Shown here piece after piece: positions 23,601 through 35,768 of a stretch of DNA of 64,000 nt. The translations under genes and the position numbers were made by a program. The notes beneath the pieces were generated by a model. The model was not told the origin of the DNA, did not search any database, and was given only the letters and a program-made list of their open reading frames with translations. This DNA comes from Dasypus novemcinctus (lineage: Eukaryota > Chordata > Mammalia > Cingulata > Dasypodidae): assembly GCF_030445035.2 (NCBI RefSeq), contig NC_080677.1, positions 30,267,513 through 30,331,512 of the forward strand, given 5' to 3'. The first letter of the stretch is position 1. Every line of letters begins with the position of its first letter.

Positions 23601-25460
23601 GGCAGGTCTTTCCTGTAGGTTTTTTGTTTCGTTTTGTTTTAATCTGGAGAGCTTTGCTCTGACTCAGTTGACTAATATCACCCACCAGCCCTCCTTAAAC
23701 ATGCAGAATCTTAATGAAATGCTTTCGAAAGCAACGGGTCGTCTTGGTGGGGAAGAAAAATCACCAGAGGACCTCGACCAAGGTCTTTATACAAGGGCAT
23801 TATTTTAAAAGAATAACTGGCATGATTTACCCAAATCTCTAAGGTGGATGGTGAACAAAGAGATCGGACAGATTTTAAAGAAGGGCTGCTGCAGAGCACG
23901 CATCATTTGCACAATCGGGACATTTAAACACTCTGCGAGACGGAGCAATAAACACATTTCTCACTCAAACCTAACAGGTCAGGGAGGGAAGCCACGTTCT
24001 TCTTTTCTCGTCTGATGTAGGCACCTCGGAGGCCTCCGCGCGTGTGGGGCTGTGGCGCTCTCTGACAGCAGTGAGTGTCTGGGAGACTTCTCAGTTGTCA
24101 CGAAGCCGCTTATGTTTCCCAAAGAAACTCAACCTAGCTTCATTAAACCATGTCATGGAGCAAAGAGAGTTAAATGTTTTTTTAAGGCTGCACCTAATCC
24201 TTGAAACTGAAATATGGGGGTCGGCTGGGGGGCGGGAATCACACATACGACAGGTCCGTGAAATTTTTACGGGAAATGTGCAAAGATGTTGTGTTTAAAT
24301 ATGCTTAGCTGAGAAAAATTGGGCGTTGTTTTCTTTTCAAAAGACGCTAAATGATTTTCGGCCTTCTATTCCCAGACCGCTCCTCATAGACTTCAATTAA
24401 ATAAAATAACATCTTCTCTGAGTCATTTGGGAAAATATTTACATATCAGTGAAAGTAAGGAGATTCTTTGAAAGACGTTGCTATGCATATTAGAAGAAGG
24501 TCAAACCCTGTATTTTAGCTGGGTTTTTTTTTCATTAAAATTGTAGGCCCATGTTGAGATTTTCCCTCCCTTTACAAACATCAGTATAGTGCCCTAACTT
24601 CCTTTATTTGCAATCAGTATTTTCGATGGTTAACAAAGACCTTTTTTAGAGAAAAAAAATGTGCCCTAATGAAATTCAGTCATTCTTTATAAAAAGAAAA
24701 AAGGGTCTTTTATTTGCATTTTTATATGCACTAAATATATATAAGCCTGGTATGTACCTGGTAAAGTTGATTTCTGCTGACAGTGTAACACAGGTAAATC
24801 AATAGCGTCCATAGCACATTATAGGGTACACTTACTGGGTTTTACCTTCAGGTAAAAACTTCTATTAAGAATATACAAGTGCCTGCATACCTAGCCTGCC
24901 TTGTTTTCCACAGTGCTATATACATAATCTCCCTCTTAAAAATTTGTTTAATCAAAGCTTACTATATTGAATACATTTCATTGGAATCCAGTGGTTAAAA
25001 AATATAAAAATTTACTGCTGTAGAAAAGTTTTGATTAGTAATTTCCATTAGCAAGTGTTGTTAAGTAAACCCTCTAAGAGCCTATTTGCATTCAGACAAG
25101 AACTGGCTTAGCAAAAACAGGTGATGCTTTCAACTGTACAAATATATTATTTCCCATAAATATTCCTAATGAAAGAGGTGGTCTGTTTCAGAGGAAGTAA
25201 CTGCAATGAAGACCTTTAAATAATCGAAGGAAAAAAAAAGTTTCCCACCTTGAAAACTATGTGCATGGAGGCTTCGAGAGTGAGTTATTAGGTGTGGAAA
25301 GATAGTCTAGAAAACCTCTCCCATGTACATTAGAAAGTAAACTGCAGTAAAGCATGGCAGATAGCATCTGTGAAGCACCGCCATTCTCTTACATCAGAAA
25401 CTCACCCTTTTTTTTTTCCGTCAGAAAAAGCAGACTCAAATACAAAGCAAGAGTGTTTTA
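23601..25460. other. Intergenic, A/T-rich, no repeat recognised
   Basis: After the CpG island, the sequence turns A/T-rich with a remarkable absence of recognisable repeats, including 24300-25230. This makes it a candidate region for conserved non-coding elements. No exon is supported. Confidence 0.4.
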
Positions 25461-25464
25461 TCCT

Positions 25465-25640
25465 AATGAAACATTGCAGGAAGAGGACAATTTATGCTGA
25501 AATTATTTGACTTGACTATAGTAAAAATAAAAAGTAAAAAATTTAAAAAGAAAGAAAAAGATTTTAAAATATTAATACATTAAATTAAAATGCAAAAATT
25601 TTTAATTCTCAGAATTTTTTTTATCATTTTGGGCTTTATT
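25465..25640. repeat. A/T-rich repeat, partner of 26505-26665
   Basis: The 50 bases from TTGCAG at 25474 align with 26521-26570 without gaps at 39 of 50 positions (for example GACAATTTATG against GACATTTTATG), and more diffuse similarity extends on both sides. Family unknown. Confidence 0.4.
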
Positions 25641-25642
25641 AG

Positions 25643-25852
25643 TTAAGTTAGAAACAAAAACAAAAATAAGATATAGGTTTTAAAGGGAATTTCTCTGTTC
25701 TTCTTTTCCCATTTATGATTCTCCAATTCAAGAAGGGCTGCATTTCTCTCCAATTGTATATCTAAATCTGGAATCAAGATTGGAGTAGTTACAATGCTGG
25801 CTATTTCATCAACATCAAGTGCATCCTCTGTTTCATACATAACAGAATTCTG
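25643..25852 (-). pseudogene. Protein-like fragment of unknown origin, possible terminal exon or retrocopy
   Basis: On the minus strand, a pyrimidine-rich TTTTCTGTGTTTCAG stands before TGTCAGAATTC and a frame that looks like real protein: acidic, with YETEDALDVDEIASIV, then PILIPDLDIQ, then an ALLELENHKWEKK helix-like segment. After about residue 60 the frame becomes low-complexity (Leu/Phe from TTTTTGTTTTTG) before TAA, and AATAAA with an A-rich stretch follows close behind (AATAAAGCCC at about 25630-25639). This could be a true last exon with an acceptor, or a 5'-truncated retrocopy. I do not recognise the parent protein and give no function. No further exons were found on the minus strand nearby. 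Confidence 0.4.
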
Positions 25853-26504
25853 ACACTGAAACACAGAAAAGCCCCATGTACTGAGTGTGAAGGAGTCAGA
25901 GGTCTGAATTCAGACTTCCTTAGTAAAAAACCTCAGCCTATTCTTAGAGTGCGTTACGTACCGAGAGTATCTTGGGTTTATTACCATTGTTATCCTTTGG
26001 TAAGGTCCTGGCTACTACAATGCTCTGCATGTGTGTGTGTGCGCGTGTGTACCCAAGTATAAAGAGCAGGGAGGGAGAACAGATTGCCTCTGCTTTGCGG
26101 TGTTAACATGTTCTCCTTTTCTACCATTGTATGCACAACGAATTTTAAAAGGAAGAATATTATTTAGGGAAATCATTAATCCTGCCCCCCACATTTATGT
26201 TGTTCAAAATTGGTCACAATTGTGGGAGACTATCCTTTCTATGTAATGTTTCTATTCTAGGATTTACTCATATGTGCTACCCACTCAGATGGAAAACTCA
26301 GCATGTTTATAGAGAAGTCTGTATACACACAGCTTTTCTCTCTCTTTGAATATCACCACTGTTGGCTGACAATGAAAATGGGAATAACATCTCAGTCTTT
26401 GTTCTATTTTTTTTTCAAAATTGGTACCTCTATATAATGAGTGTAATTCTATGAGAAAGGCAAACAATACTAATAATTATAATACTATGCATGAAAAAGA
26501 TGTT

Positions 26505-26665
26505 ATGCCCTAAGAATACTTTGCAGAAAAATGACATTTTATGTTGGAATTGTTTGATTTGATTACAGTGGAAAGAAAATGTTAATGTATTCAAATCAAA
26601 TAGTAAGCAGGCAAAGAAAAAGTAAAATACATAAAAGAATCTCAATTTTCAGATGAAATGGATTT
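26505..26665. repeat. A/T-rich repeat, partner of 25465-25640
   Basis: Same orientation as its partner, 1,047 bp away. Either a local duplication or two copies of an unnamed old repeat. Confidence 0.4.
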
Positions 26666-28655
26666 GATTATTCATCTAATATTCTGCTACCTGTTTAAAC
26701 TTTACAAATTAAATCTAAAATTACATAACATCTTAATATTATAGTTTAATCAAGAAAAAATAATCTAATTAGTTCAAAGACTGAATAGAAGGCACTTGTA
26801 TTACTTTCAGGTAATAAAAGATCCTTTATCACACTGTTGCTTCCAAGAGGATTTGACTGAATGACAAGGGGTAATTTCCATTTGTGAGAAGTAGCCTCAT
26901 TTTCATATCAGGCATGTATAAATATGTCATCCAATTAGACAAAAAAAATTTTTAAGCACCTGTGACATACCTGGCACTGCATGGAGTGGGGTTTCACAGG
27001 AAATAAAAAGGAAATAGTGTGTCTCCTTGGCATTGTCCAAGGGTTTTCTTAGGAAAATTAAAGTTTGTCCTCATGTAATCCAGTGTACTTGTTTTAAAAT
27101 AAATCTTTTTAACTTTCAAAAGGTATCTTCCCCTCAGCTCCAAAAGAGTTTTTACAAACTCTGATTTGTGGGGTTTGAATTAATAAAATGTTTCTATAAC
27201 ATTTCCAAAAATTATTTAGGTGAAATCCGGGATCTGTGGTGCATTCACATTTTTTACTGCTTTATATCTTCCATATATCTTTACCTTCTGTATCATTTCT
27301 TTTTTCATTGTCTTCCCCTTCAAAAGTCCTTTTGAAGACAAAGGCCTTTCTAGCCATTCTAGTATCTTCAGTATTAAAGGAAAGAATGAGCTAATATACT
27401 TTCAAAATATGCTAAAAATTCATTTTTAAGGGAAAAAATTCTAAATGAAAGTATCTCTGTTAATACAAAGAAATAGATATTCTGAACTTAACAAAAGAAC
27501 AGAAGCAAAATCACACCACAAAAAAAAGTGTAAAAAAAATCCCTCATATTCAGAACTAACCATGGTTATCATTTTGGCATATATTTGATCAGGCATTTTT
27601 TCTAGATATGTACAGACTATTAAAAACTAAAATATGTATTTATACTACATAGTCTAACCTACTTTTTCACTTAACAGTATATCATGGACATCTTTTGATA
27701 TTAAGTACAGATCTTTATCATCACTTTTAAAGGCTTTATAACTTTGCATTGTACAAATATATCTAGATTAACATAATCAAATTCATATAATTTATTCAGT
27801 CTTTTTTTTTTTTTTTTTTGGTACAACACCACAATTAAAAACAGTGACTTTGTGCTTCATCTTTCCCTAACAAGTACCAGTTAGGAAAACTCTACAAGCA
27901 AAACAGTCAAAAGCCCATTTGTTGTCACATCCTTGTTCTGCTTTGATAGATTGCCTCAAGGATCTTCTCCCTAAGATATAGGGTCCTCAAATAAATTTTA
28001 TTTCTCTAACTAATGTTTGGAGTGTCAGGAAAAGGAGTCACAGAATATGTACGTTCTGTTTGTAGTCTTTTATGAGTTTGGGGATAAGACATCCTGCCTG
28101 TATAGCAAGTATATGGTTCAGCAAACTTGTGCTTGATGATCAGAAAGCACTGGCTTGATTAGAATTCAGATGAAGCCTCCTACTGTTGTAAGCAAAATCT
28201 ATTACTAAATTCCATTACATTCTTACGTTGGCAGCACTGAAGAAGTTGAAGGAGACCCTATTGGTAAACTACTTCAGTTCTTTATTTAGAAATGACACCT
28301 AGTTTATATATTTTTAAAATATTTCAACAAATTTTAAAAATTACTTCAAATCAGAAAATTATTTCTTTAAAAAATTAAGAAAGTGACAAAAGGAAAAAAT
28401 GGCTAGATATTTAACTAGCTTTAATTCTTCATCTCATCCCACAGTGGCTTGAGGGAAAGACAACACTGCTTTCCTCCCTCTACCTTTCTGTTTCCTGTCG
28501 CATGAGGTGTGATTTTTCAGGGCAGTCCCACTGTCATTCATCCAGTGTCCTAGGTCCAGAGACCGACTCTCTAAAAGAGAGAGTATGTTACTGAGGGCGC
28601 AAAGGGAAGCAGGATTCTCTAATCAAAGTTCTGTCTGGTGTGTACAGAAGGTTCT
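26666..28655. other. Intergenic, A/T-rich; old L1-like stretch and T run, no gene seen
   Basis: The part at about 27540-27830 (ACTTTTTCACTTAACAGTATATC, ATGGACATCTTTTGATATTAAG, TTTGCATTGTACAAATATAT) has the word order of a decayed L1-type repeat and ends at a T run at about 27801-27820. The rest is unique-looking. Short ORFs are not supported. Confidence 0.45.
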
Positions 28656-29312
28656 AGAGCAGAAGTTCTTAACCATTTTTGTTCCATGGACTCCTTTGCC
28701 AATCAGATGAAAACCACGGACCCCTTACTAAGTCCACAGCATACTCTGTATTTTTTTATTGCCCCCCCCCCGCCCCGTGGCTTTTTGCGTGCTGTCTGCT
28801 CTGTGTCCATTCACTGTGTGTTCTTCTGTGTCTGTATTTATTTATTTTATTTCCCCTCCCCCCTTGTGGTTTGCTTGCTGTCTGCTCTCTGTGTCCATTC
28901 ACTGTGTGTTCTTCTGTGTCTGTATTTATTTATTTTACCACCCCCCCCCCCTTTGTGGCTTGCTTGCTGTCTGCTCTCTGTGTCCATTCGCTGCACGCTC
29001 TTCTGTGTTTTTTTGCTTGTTTCCCTTATTGTTGCGTCACCTTGCTGAGTCAGCTCTCTGTGGTGCTTGCGGGCCGGGCAATGCTCCGTGGCATGCGGGC
29101 CAGCCTGCCTTCACAAGGAGGTCCTGGGACACAAACCCAGGGCCCCCCATAGGGTAGACGGGAGCCCAACTCATTGAGCCGCAGCAGCTTTCCCATACTG
29201 TGTATTTTTTAATAAACATATTACACCTGCACCAACACGTCCCCAAAAGAATATTGTTTTTTTGAATTTCAGTTCAAGCTCACGGACCCCTGGTTAAGAA
29301 CCCCTGTTCTAG
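28656..29312. mobile_element. DNA transposon relic (hAT-like) interrupted by a DAS SINE
   Basis: The two ends are inverted repeats: CAGAAGTTCTTAACCATTTTTG at the left and GGTTAAGAACCCCTGTTCT at the right, with a CATGGACTCC / CACGGACCCC pair inside. This is typical of mammal-wide hAT elements. The centre is interrupted by the SINE at 28760-29193. Subfamily not assigned. Confidence 0.65.
28760..29193 (-). mobile_element. DAS-type SINE with triplicated 3' unit
   Basis: The tRNA-like head lies at the right end (GGAAAGCTGCTGCGGCTC on the minus strand). Near-identical target-site duplications, CATACTCTGTATTTTTTTAT (28740-28759) and CATACTGTGTATTTTTTAAT (29194-29213), flank the insert. The 3' part is repeated three times with a period near 87-89 bases: units begin at about 28777, 28864 and 28953, each containing GTCTGCTCT and GTGTCCATTC. 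C/T-rich runs (C11 near 28761, C12 near 28940) separate them. ORFs of 132-157 codons on the plus strand (28638-29157) are repeat shadows. The triplicated tail makes it longer at the 3' side than a standard copy. Confidence 0.85.
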
Positions 29313-32300
29313 AGAGAGCTGGAGTATCCCTGAGTGAAGATAGATCTGGGATGATTCTGATGCTGCCACAAAATTCTCCTATTTCTTTGATGTCTCCAGG
29401 TATAGGCTGAATTAAAACTCTTGGGGCCAAAATAAAACTCCAGCCCTCGGTGGGGCAGGGAAGGGAGCTGCAAGGCGAACCGCCTTGCTGCTTTCTATCT
29501 CCTGGCGTCTCCCACCAAGACGCCCCTTCATACTTCAGGCCACATTTGGCTGACTCTCCTGAGGATCATGCCTTTAGCTCAGGGTTGTGTGGAAAACTTC
29601 TCCCTCTGTCATATTTTGATTGTTCCCTACTGTTTTTATAACTCAGATGAGGAAGGGTGAGCCTCCTAGGGGGCGTTCCTCGTTTCTTTCCTGAGACGCT
29701 CAGTAAGAAGGATTAATTGGGCCAGGGTGGGGCAGAGGACCCGGCTGCAATCTTGGCGAGAGCCTGCGAATGGACCCCACCTAAGAGCTGACAGAACACA
29801 AGGTCCTGGTCCAAGCTATTCCACAGATGTGAGCCGGTTGCCTCCCAGCTTCAGCTGATCCGAGGGGACCGCCCCTCCTGAGATTTCCCTCAGGAGATAT
29901 GCTGGTGGCGATAAGGGCAGGCTAATGAAGACAGCCTTTCCCACCCAGTCCTTGGGTGACCTCCGAAGCCACACCACCAGCCCGAGGAAACCTTCCCAGA
30001 GTGAAGGCTCCTGGGGGGACCCACATCCCCTTCCTGTTTGTGGTGACCACTCTGCGTCCCCCGCGGGGTCCAGTGGCCGGTGAGGGGAGATGGGCCACAG
30101 AGCTGCGTGGGTGTGTGCGGAAGAAGTGATGCGGGCGGCCGGGGCTGCCACGGCGGTTATTTATTATTTCACTGAATTGCTGCTGAGTGACAAGGGCTCC
30201 TTGCATCCCAGCAGGCTGGCATCCGTGGAACATATTTTTAACATGAATCGCAAAAGAAATAACAAAAATATGAAATGGCTAATTAGAGCACCATTTCGCA
30301 AAGGTCCTGCCTGATGACAAGTTTCTTGGTCAGTCTCGCCATTTGCTAGTTTCCAAGTGAAATGAAATCAGAGTCCGTGAATCCAGGACTCAAACCTGAG
30401 TCTGGGGGCAGGAGAAGAGGAGCTGGGAAAGAAGGAATAAGGCTGACCTATTCAGTGTACCTTAATGCATTTATAATGTATGGGGTGAATTAATTGCATT
30501 TTGGAAGGCTCTGGGGGACACCTGTTTTTTTGGAGGAACAGGGTGAACTCAGTCACATAGCAAGTGATACTAGCTAGTCTGTTATTTCTAAGTCTAAATA
30601 TTCCCTGTTTAATGTTAAAACTCAATGCCTTGAGCATAATTTTTTTCTTTTTCCTATTAACCATGCATAAAAACTTAGTGGTTCCTTTCCTCCAGGGCAG
30701 TAAAAGATTACATTGTTCTTGCTCTCTGGAAATGTTTAAAAGCCCTCAAAGCAGGTAATCATACTCCTGAGCTTGTGTGGGCAACCAAGACCTACAGCTT
30801 TGTTAATCCGTACATGAACATACCTTTGGAGTTTATAGCGAAGATGAAAAATGAATGAAAAATGTTTTGTCCATTATTTGGCAGGCTAGCATTTAAATAG
30901 CACGTTATTGGAAGGTTGGGGTGCGGGGAAGACAACACCGTTAGCTTCCATAGCTTCCACAAAAGATTTTGTGAAGCCTTAGGGAAAAATATTATGAATT
31001 GCTGAATTGTTTGCCCCACCTTGGCAAACACTGCTCGCCTGGGCTACCTGTTCTAGCATTACCTGTCGATCCCACTGCTGGATTGTGAGTTGAGGCAGGA
31101 GCTGTGTCATACTTCACGCTACAATTGGCAGCTGCATTTTCTTTTTGTAACTCAACTTTTGCAAGGTGGAATTAACTGGCTTAAAAAACAAATAAGTGAA
31201 TAAATATGATGCTGATTCCATGAGCTTGGTCCTGTGGGTTCATTCATGTTGGTTCAAATAAGAGTGTAAACTGGAAACAACTGGCTGGTCTACCTGGCCA
31301 GTGTGTTTCATGCCGTAAGAGGGGTGTCAAGGACCCATCTCAGATGTAAAGGCAGGGATGAAGAAACTGAAAGCAGGGAGAGACGGCTTCAGCTGTCCCT
31401 TCCCTTCCCCATCCCCTTCTTTGGCTCTATGGCATTAGCTCCTACATGAATGTGGCTGCAGTTCAGCATGGGACCAAATGGGTTTCCACAGGTTTTCCTT
31501 CTATTATTCAGACCCTGGCATGTATGACACCCCAAATCCTCTTGAGTTGATTTAGACTAACCATTTTCAGGTGTCTTAAATTTAATCGATAGATTGGTGG
31601 GTAGTCATAGATCGATAGGTTTACACATAAATGTAGAGATCTATATCTAAACACATAACACAGATATACAAATCTAATTAATCTCTCTATACATATATGG
31701 AGAGAGAGAGAGAAGCTGCTTAAACATGGCTTTGTCAGTATTATTGATAAACTTTTTGACTTTGTTGCAAGGATGTTAAAGAAAGGAATTACTCTAATAC
31801 TTCTCAAATCTCGATGATATTATAGAACATTTTACTCATGTAATTTTCTCCAAATACATTCTACCCATGAAAGTAAAAGATGAGGATTAGACCAGGAAAA
31901 CTTTTTCATACTTGGATCAGCCATGAAGTGAATCTCCACCTTCTTCTACTGATAATACCACTGATAAGAGAGAGATTGAAGAGCTCTGAATAGCAGCTAA
32001 CAAGCCCACTTATGTCCAGAAAACAGGATTTAATTAAACATTCTCTTCAAAAGCTCTTGCCAAAGGATTAGCACTGCTCTAGCTGCCAAGAGGAAATCAT
32101 CTAGAAAAAAAAACACACAATTTTCTCCACCTCAAAATAGGAGTAAGGAAAATACTGAAATGAATATTTTTGGTCCTTTGTGTAGCAATTTTTAAATTCC
32201 ATACTCAACCCTCCAGTGTCTATTTTTTCTTTTACACCGAGTGTCCTTTTTACTCAGAGGATCTTAATATATTCTTCTGGTGTTTTAATCACATTTCTGC

Positions 32301-32970
32301 AGTTTATTACCTTTGAGAGTTGCCTCCTGTCTAGAATGAAGAGTTTGTTTGCTAAATGGAAGAAAACATAGGTCACGTTTTGTTTGCCTATTTGGAACAC
32401 AGATTGGTCTTCCACCTTGCAAGGACAAATTGATGACTGGCACTGAGCAGAATTCCTTGTACCCAGAATCCGAGGGGGTCAGAGAGAGTCTCATTCAACA
32501 GACTTAGCACTTCCCAACTTCAGCAACGTTGAACACATCTAGCTAGCAAAAATCGTTAGCACCAAGGCCAACTCTTCAGCATGAGGTAAGCAAGTGACTG
32601 ATTTGGGGGAAGTGAACTGCTGAATCAAAGGGATCGTCACACCATCAGGGTTGAATACAACCAGGAATAAAACTTTCTGAAGAGCACATCCGGTGTCATT
32701 TGAGTAGAGAACTCTGCTGGGCTCCTGGAGGAGGCGTTCCCCACGCAGAGCCAGAGCGCATGGCCAGGGAGAGGGCAAAGAGCTGTCCTATACATCTCCA
32801 GCTGTGTGCACTTTCAGCGAGCCTGCAAGCTGCATGCTCATCACTTGACTATTTGACTAACTGCCTAAGGAGGCACATGAGAAATGTGAGGTCCAGAGAC
32901 CGCCTTGGGTATTCTGGCAAGTGAGTACAGAGCCCTTAGGATGGAGTTTTATATATATTTATTTGCACTG
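29313..32970. other. Intergenic, mostly unique; candidate conserved element, no gene supported
   Basis: A moderately GC-rich part (29440-30180) opens ORFs of up to 111 codons on both strands with no recognisable product. A candidate conserved element lies at 30140-30320. A loose GATAGATCGATAGG-type and GA microsatellite region spans about 31580-31715. I identified no repeat family in the remainder. Confidence 0.45.
30140..30320. promoter_or_regulatory. Candidate conserved non-coding element
   Basis: A repeat-free stretch with GGCTAATTAGAGC (homeodomain core TAATTA), GCTGAGTGAC (AP-1/Maf-like), and many intact A/T-rich words (AACATGAATCGCAAAAGAAATAAC split across units). The composition resembles developmental enhancers near transcription-factor genes. 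Not provable from a single sequence. Confidence 0.25.
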
Positions 32971-32977
32971 GGGACAA

Positions 32978-33125
32978 TTTTGTGTGTGTGTGTGTGTGTC
33001 AGATAGATAGATGATTAGAGAGATAAATTAACAGATGATGATAAATGAAGATAGAAAGAGATATGAGAAAAAAGATAGAGGATGATAGATAGATAGATAA
33101 GATAGATGATGGGTAGATATAGATA
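32978..33125. repeat. Compound microsatellite (TG)n and (GATA)n
   Basis: TGTGTGTGTGTGTGTGTG at about 32982-32999, then interrupted GATA/GATG arrays to about 33125. Confidence 0.9.
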
Positions 33126-33189
33126 AGTGGGCAGGTAGAATGTGCGTACCTCTGACATTATCATAGAAGTTCGTGGACATATATTCAAA

Positions 33190-33560
33190 TATATTTCTAA
33201 GCACTTGGTGCCAGGCTCTGTTCCTGATGCTGTATGGGATTACAGAAATGAGTAAATTACACGACCAGTCCCCAAAATGTTATAGTCTAGGAGGAGAGAG
33301 AGAAACACAAGACTAACTAGATGAAGCACACTGTGCTGAGCACTGTGATGAAGATATGAGCAGAGTGCAGGGAGAGCCGAGCAGAAGGACAGATAATTGG
33401 CAGTGGCTTGCAAAGGCTTTGTGGAAGAACAGGCAGTGGGCGTGGGCTGGGAGGAGGAGCAAGCTGGGCAGGCAGCAGTGGGGGCGCAAGGGTCAGTAGT
33501 TCCTGGCAGAGGAAACCTCCTAACAAGCTCACCCTGAGGAGCTGGTACAGGCTTTATTTG
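33190..33560. repeat. L2-like ancient repeat
   Basis: GCACTTGGTGCCAGGCTCTGTTCCTGATGCTG, ACAGAAATGAGTAAATTACA and AGTCTAGGAGGAGAGAGAG fit a decayed L2-like consensus. GC-rich ORFs up to 196 codons at 33240-33834 (both strands) overlap it and a GT-rich stretch, and are not coding. Confidence 0.4.
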
Positions 33561-35768
33561 GGAAAAGGCATTGCCGAGATGGTGGGAGCAGAGTGCGAGG
33601 ATGGGAAGAGGGAGAGTGTATTGTTGTGCACATGCGGGTGTATTTCTGCGTGTGCACCTGCCTGTGTGCGTATATAAGACTGCGGATCTCTGTGAGTGTA
33701 TGCATGTGAGCGTGTGTTTATCCGGGTGCACATGCATGAGAGAGAGAGAGAAAGAACATCTGTGCTTTAAAAAGGAACTAAGTTGGCAGTTCAGTAGATA
33801 CATGGAAAAGCAAGGAAGCAGGGGAGTCACTTAGCAGGGCTTTGCAGTAGTTGAGCCGAGAGATAATGGGATTCTACAAAAAATGAACGGGGCATGGCAA
33901 AGAAGCAGCAGATTCAAGATTTATTGTGAAGGCGAAATTGGCAGGCCTTGCTGGTTAATTAGAACTGAGGGTTGAAGGCATGGGAAATAAAGGGGCTTTG
34001 AGGCACTGAGCAGACACGTCTGGGAGCGGGATTGTGCCGTGCCTGAGATGGGGAACGAGAAGAAGGAACAAGTTTGAAAATATCTATGTATCCAGTTACT
34101 AATCCACAGAGCAAATTTCTATTGAGCACGCACAGGCACTGAGCTGGGGAGTACATTGAAACGGCAACTACTTCAGATGCAGAGTTCCAACGGGCACTGG
34201 GGAACTTGGGCCAGGGAATCAGGTCCAGGATTAGGTTCCAATTTAAAGGCTTGAAAGTTGTTCATCTAGAGGTGATTAGTGCATCCGGAAGCCAAATGGG
34301 CCAGTAAGGGTGAAGCGCAGCAATGGGAAGAAGGTCTCATAAAATTACCTTACCCTCCAATCCTCAAAGTTTCATTTTGCATGGTTTTGATTCTTTTGCT
34401 CACAAGAAAGCATTTAGAAAGAGAGAGCAATTTTATCGAGGCTTCTCCCTACTAAGGAGAAATGCAAGAGCAAACAAACTGCTTTTTAAGTTTTATTTTT
34501 GTAAATAGGTGCAGCCGTTGGTGCCTAAGATGTATTAGAGGTTGGGCAAAGCATCTTTACCCTGCCTTCAAGATAACCTGTTCTTTGACTTTCCCTCTTG
34601 CTGCAAGGCACAAATATTTAATCTTCCTTAAGTGAAAGTCAGCTAGATTCAGCACCACTTGAGTCAGGTTAAAGTGATAAGAGAGCCGCTTTTCAAGAAG
34701 TGTATAAGTGTGTTTGGGCTCTGAGCTTGCAGTAGTCCCACCTTTGGAATCTCTCCTTCCATATCAGCGCTTGCAGCGGTCGTTTGATTGTTTTCCAGGT
34801 TCTTAGAGATTGGCCTGATCAGGTTCACTAATGGCTGGACTTTTCTTGGTATTTGCTTACCTAACACTATCAGGACACATGTCTTAAATATTTTATCAGG
34901 TTTAAAAGGTAGTTTTCATAACATGGCATCGGGTGGCCTGTGGAACAGACGAGGAAGGAGAAAGAGCGGTCTCAGCATGTACTGAGTGACACAACTTTAA
35001 TACACATTCTGATATTAAGAATTTGATTATCTTGATAACAGGATGGCAGGTATTAAGATGTTGGCTTTTCCTGTAGCTTAAAGCTAGCTATTAAGACTTA
35101 CAACACTCTCCTTAAGTGCATCTCATTTGGCTGCTGTAATCGACTCTTGGATGTAAAAACCTGCAGTCCTGACCTGTGTCTACACTGCCTCCTTGTTCTG
35201 GAGAACTGGGTATGAGCTAATTGCATGATTTGGCTGTTTGCATATCAAAATGAAGTTCCAGGACTGCTTAAGATAAGTGAACACTTGGAACGGGAGAAGA
35301 AATTTACCCATTAGCTGAAAGAGCTGAACACACTATAGGATGCTGAAGAACCACTCTATCTGATTATTAAGTGTTTTGTAATCTGAAACTATAAGTTAAC
35401 AGGAATAAAACAAAATGACCTGGGAGCAGAACATTTTTTCCCCTTAAAATGAGAGAAGCAACACCCACTCAGAAAAATCACCAGTACACTCGGGTATTTT
35501 CTACGCTACTAGCTGACTGTAAAGCATATAAATGAATATTCAAAGTTCCCTACCAATTAAAATAGCCCTAGGAAATAAACATTTTGATCTAAATCTTTAC
35601 ACGGTGGACTTCCTCAAGTTTTGCCTTTGACTACACAGGCTGAGGCTGAGAGCATGCTCCCAGTGGGAGCTACTTGCAGTGAGTGGCTCTGGTTTTTCCC
35701 ATGAAAGCTCCTCAGATCCCTTACCCTGATCTGTCTTCCTGATGGGTAACCTGCTCTTAAATTAAATT
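33561..35768. other. Intergenic, no gene seen
   Basis: A G/T-rich, Z-prone stretch at 33620-33740 is followed by unique-looking sequence. Nothing else supported. Confidence 0.5.

Noticed and set aside
22887..23618. 243-codon ORF on the plus strand (longest in the window) and the 186-codon ORF on the minus strand
   Set aside because: Both lie in the CpG island, overlap each other, and consist of Arg/Pro/Gly/Ala-rich composition with no domain. GC-rich DNA lacks stop codons by chance.
28638..29157. Three overlapping plus-strand ORFs of 132-157 codons with Cys-rich repeated motifs
   Set aside because: They read across the antisense DAS SINE. The repeated residues reflect the triplicated 3' unit.
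33240..33834. 196-codon minus-strand ORF
   Set aside because: Covers an L2-like repeat and a GT-rich stretch, overlaps ORFs on the other strand, and has no recognisable domain or splice context.
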